From NCBI GenBank assembly GCA_003445895.1, contig DMCD01000025.1:1-6321 (forward strand): 6,321 nucleotides of DNA, in the 5' to 3' direction. Under the pieces are notes generated by a model that searched no databases, was not told the origin of the DNA, and was given only the letters and a program-made list of their open reading frames with translations. This DNA comes from Lachnoclostridium sp. Its GTDB lineage: Bacteria > Bacillota > Clostridia > Lachnospirales > Lachnospiraceae. Positions 5,435 to 6,321 of this stretch are shown in pieces. The position numbers and the translations under genes are program-made. Position 1 is the stretch's first letter, and each line of letters starts with the position of its first letter.

Positions 5435-6265
5435 TTATTCCTGTTTCATATGCACGTCGACCTGCGGGAAGGGGATCTCCACGCCGGCTTCATCGAAAGC
5501 CAGCTTGATCTCTTCCGTGAGGGCCCGTTTTGCCGCGAGATAATCCGGGGTATTCACCCAGCCTCCGCAGGCCAGAACCACATCGCTCTCGCCCAGGCTG
5601 TTCACGAAGACTGCGATGGGCTGATCCTTCAGAATATAGCTGTTTTTCTGAATGGTTTCTGTGATGACTTCCTTGGCCTTTTTCAGGTCCGCGCTGTAAC
5701 TGATACCTACGGTAAGGTCCACGCGTCTGGTGGAATGGGCCGTGATGTTGGTGATGGGACCATTGGCCAGGGAGCCGTTGGGGATGGTGATCCGGCGGTT
5801 GTCGCCGGTGGTAAGCTCCGTAAAGACCAGACCGATGTCTTTTACCGTTCCTTCGCCGCCGGAGCAGATGATGTAATCACCGACCCGGAAGGGGCGGGTG
5901 ACCAGGATCAGAACGCTGCCGGCAAAGTTGGCGAGGCTTCCCTGCAGGGAGAGACCGACGGCCAGAGCCGCACTGCCCAGTACGGCGATGATGGAGGCGG
6001 TGTTGAAGCCCAGCTCACCGATGATAACAAAGGCGAGGAGAATGTAGAGGGCGATTCTCGCCACGGTGGAGAGGAAACGGGCCAGGCCCACATCCAGACC
6101 TGCCCTGGCAGCAGCGCCGTTCAGGAGCTTAAGGGCAAAATTGATAAGCTTTTTGCCGATAACAAAGATGACCAGGGCTTCCAGAATCTTCAGACCCAGC
6201 GGGACCAGGGAGGTAAGAAGCGCGTTCAGGGGGGAGACAGGCTGTCCGATATCCATATTGAACAT
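5435..6265 (-). CDS. MscS-family mechanosensitive ion channel
   Basis: 276 residues, close to the 286 of E. coli MscS. The family forms a heptameric inner-membrane channel that opens under membrane tension and releases solutes on hypo-osmotic shock. Three hydrophobic segments are seen, near 21-47, 66-83 and 90-121. The third is the pore helix, with the Gly/Ala pattern AVLGSAALAVGLSLQGSLAN and then RPFRVGDYI, almost residue for residue like E. coli MscS. The beta domain follows (GEGTVKDIGLVFTEL, then RRITIPNGSLANGPITN, 157-173), and then the alpha/beta domain to the end, IPFPQVDVHM. The start is set by GGAAGG (6273-6278 on the opposite strand) 7 bases before the ATG; the ATG at 6272 is out of frame, and M4 is a less likely start. 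It is probably the first gene of an operon with the YwaF-like gene. Confidence 0.95.
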   Translation of the reverse strand: MFNMDIGQPVSPLNALLTSLVPLGLKILEALVIFVIGKKLINFALKLLNGAAARAGLDVGLARFLSTVARIALYILLAFVIIGELGFNTASIIAVLGSAALAVGLSLQGSLANFAGSVLILVTRPFRVGDYIICSGGEGTVKDIGLVFTELTTGDNRRITIPNGSLANGPITNITAHSTRRVDLTVGISYSADLKKAKEVITETIQKNSYILKDQPIAVFVNSLGESDVVLACGGWVNTPDYLAAKRALTEEIKLAFDEAGVEIPFPQVDVHMKQE

Positions 6266-6310
6266 AGTGCATCCTTCCTTTCTGTTTTAGTTTAAATTAT
6301 TGTTTCCTGG

Positions 6311-6319
6311 ATCATACCA
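6311..6319 (-). promoter_or_regulatory. Extended -10 promoter candidate of the MscS operon
   Basis: On the minus strand TGGTATGAT forms an extended -10 element (the hexamer TATGAT at 6311-6316). The expected start near 6304 leaves a leader of about 40 bases before the ATG at 6265. Any -35 lies outside the window, so the promoter is only half visible. The same nine bases occur upstream of the DUF2339 gene at 2338-2346. Confidence 0.5.
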
Positions 6320-6321
6320 TA

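Noticed and set aside
5378..6295. Plus-strand open frame of 305 codons across the whole MscS gene, longer than MscS itself
   Set aside because: The minus strand encodes an unmistakable MscS with a ribosome binding site. The antisense frame has no ribosome binding site at its ATG and no recognisable domain; it is a by-product of codon use in GC-rich DNA.
1..6321. CRISPR array, tRNA, IS ends or attachment sites
   Set aside because: I looked for regularly spaced repeats, cloverleaf-like segments and long terminal inverted repeats on both strands and saw none. The only long exact repeat noticed is the 25-bp pair inside the DUF2339 gene.

Overview
The window looks like chromosomal DNA of a GC-rich Clostridia-type Firmicute, most likely Lachnospiraceae-like. 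This is inferred from AGGAGG-type ribosome binding sites at short spacing, an XRE-Uma2 fusion of the kind common in that family, and a Clostridia-style PtsI tail. No rRNA, tRNA, IS element, CRISPR array or phage gene is visible. The placement is an inference by eye, not a computed one.

Layout from left to right. (1) 1-231, plus strand: the last 76 codons of a PEP-protein phosphotransferase (PTS Enzyme I), closed by a strong intrinsic terminator at 279-314. (2) 339-1259, minus strand: a one-gene fusion of an XRE-type helix-turn-helix with a Uma2/DUF820 PD-(D/E)XK nuclease-like domain. Its sigma-A-type promoter carries a small palindrome over the -10. (3) 1414-2247, minus strand: a Cof-type HAD phosphatase with its own promoter. 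(4) 2415-4682, plus strand, divergent from the HAD gene: a 755-residue polytopic membrane protein of the DUF2339 type, with an N-terminal coiled coil and a Pro/Gln-rich tract with Trp-Gln-Gln repeats. (5) 4648-5412 and 5435-6265, both minus strand: a YwaF/TMEM164-like seven-segment membrane protein and, upstream of it and 22 bp away, an MscS-type mechanosensitive channel. These two look like one operon transcribed from a promoter at the right edge. The YwaF-like gene and the DUF2339 gene converge and overlap by 35 bp at their 3' ends.

Three of the six genes encode multi-pass membrane proteins (MscS, YwaF-like, DUF2339), so the right half may serve envelope or osmotic homeostasis; this is inference from gene content. 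The left half holds general metabolism (PtsI, HAD phosphatase) and the XRE-Uma2 protein. The points most worth a second look are the XRE-Uma2 gene with a possible autoregulatory site, the tail-to-tail overlap with a GC hairpin in it and a terminator-like hairpin buried antisense in the YwaF-like gene, and a sequence element shared by the two minus-strand promoters. I found no convincing multi-gene novel system. All intergenic stretches are shorter than 200 bp.
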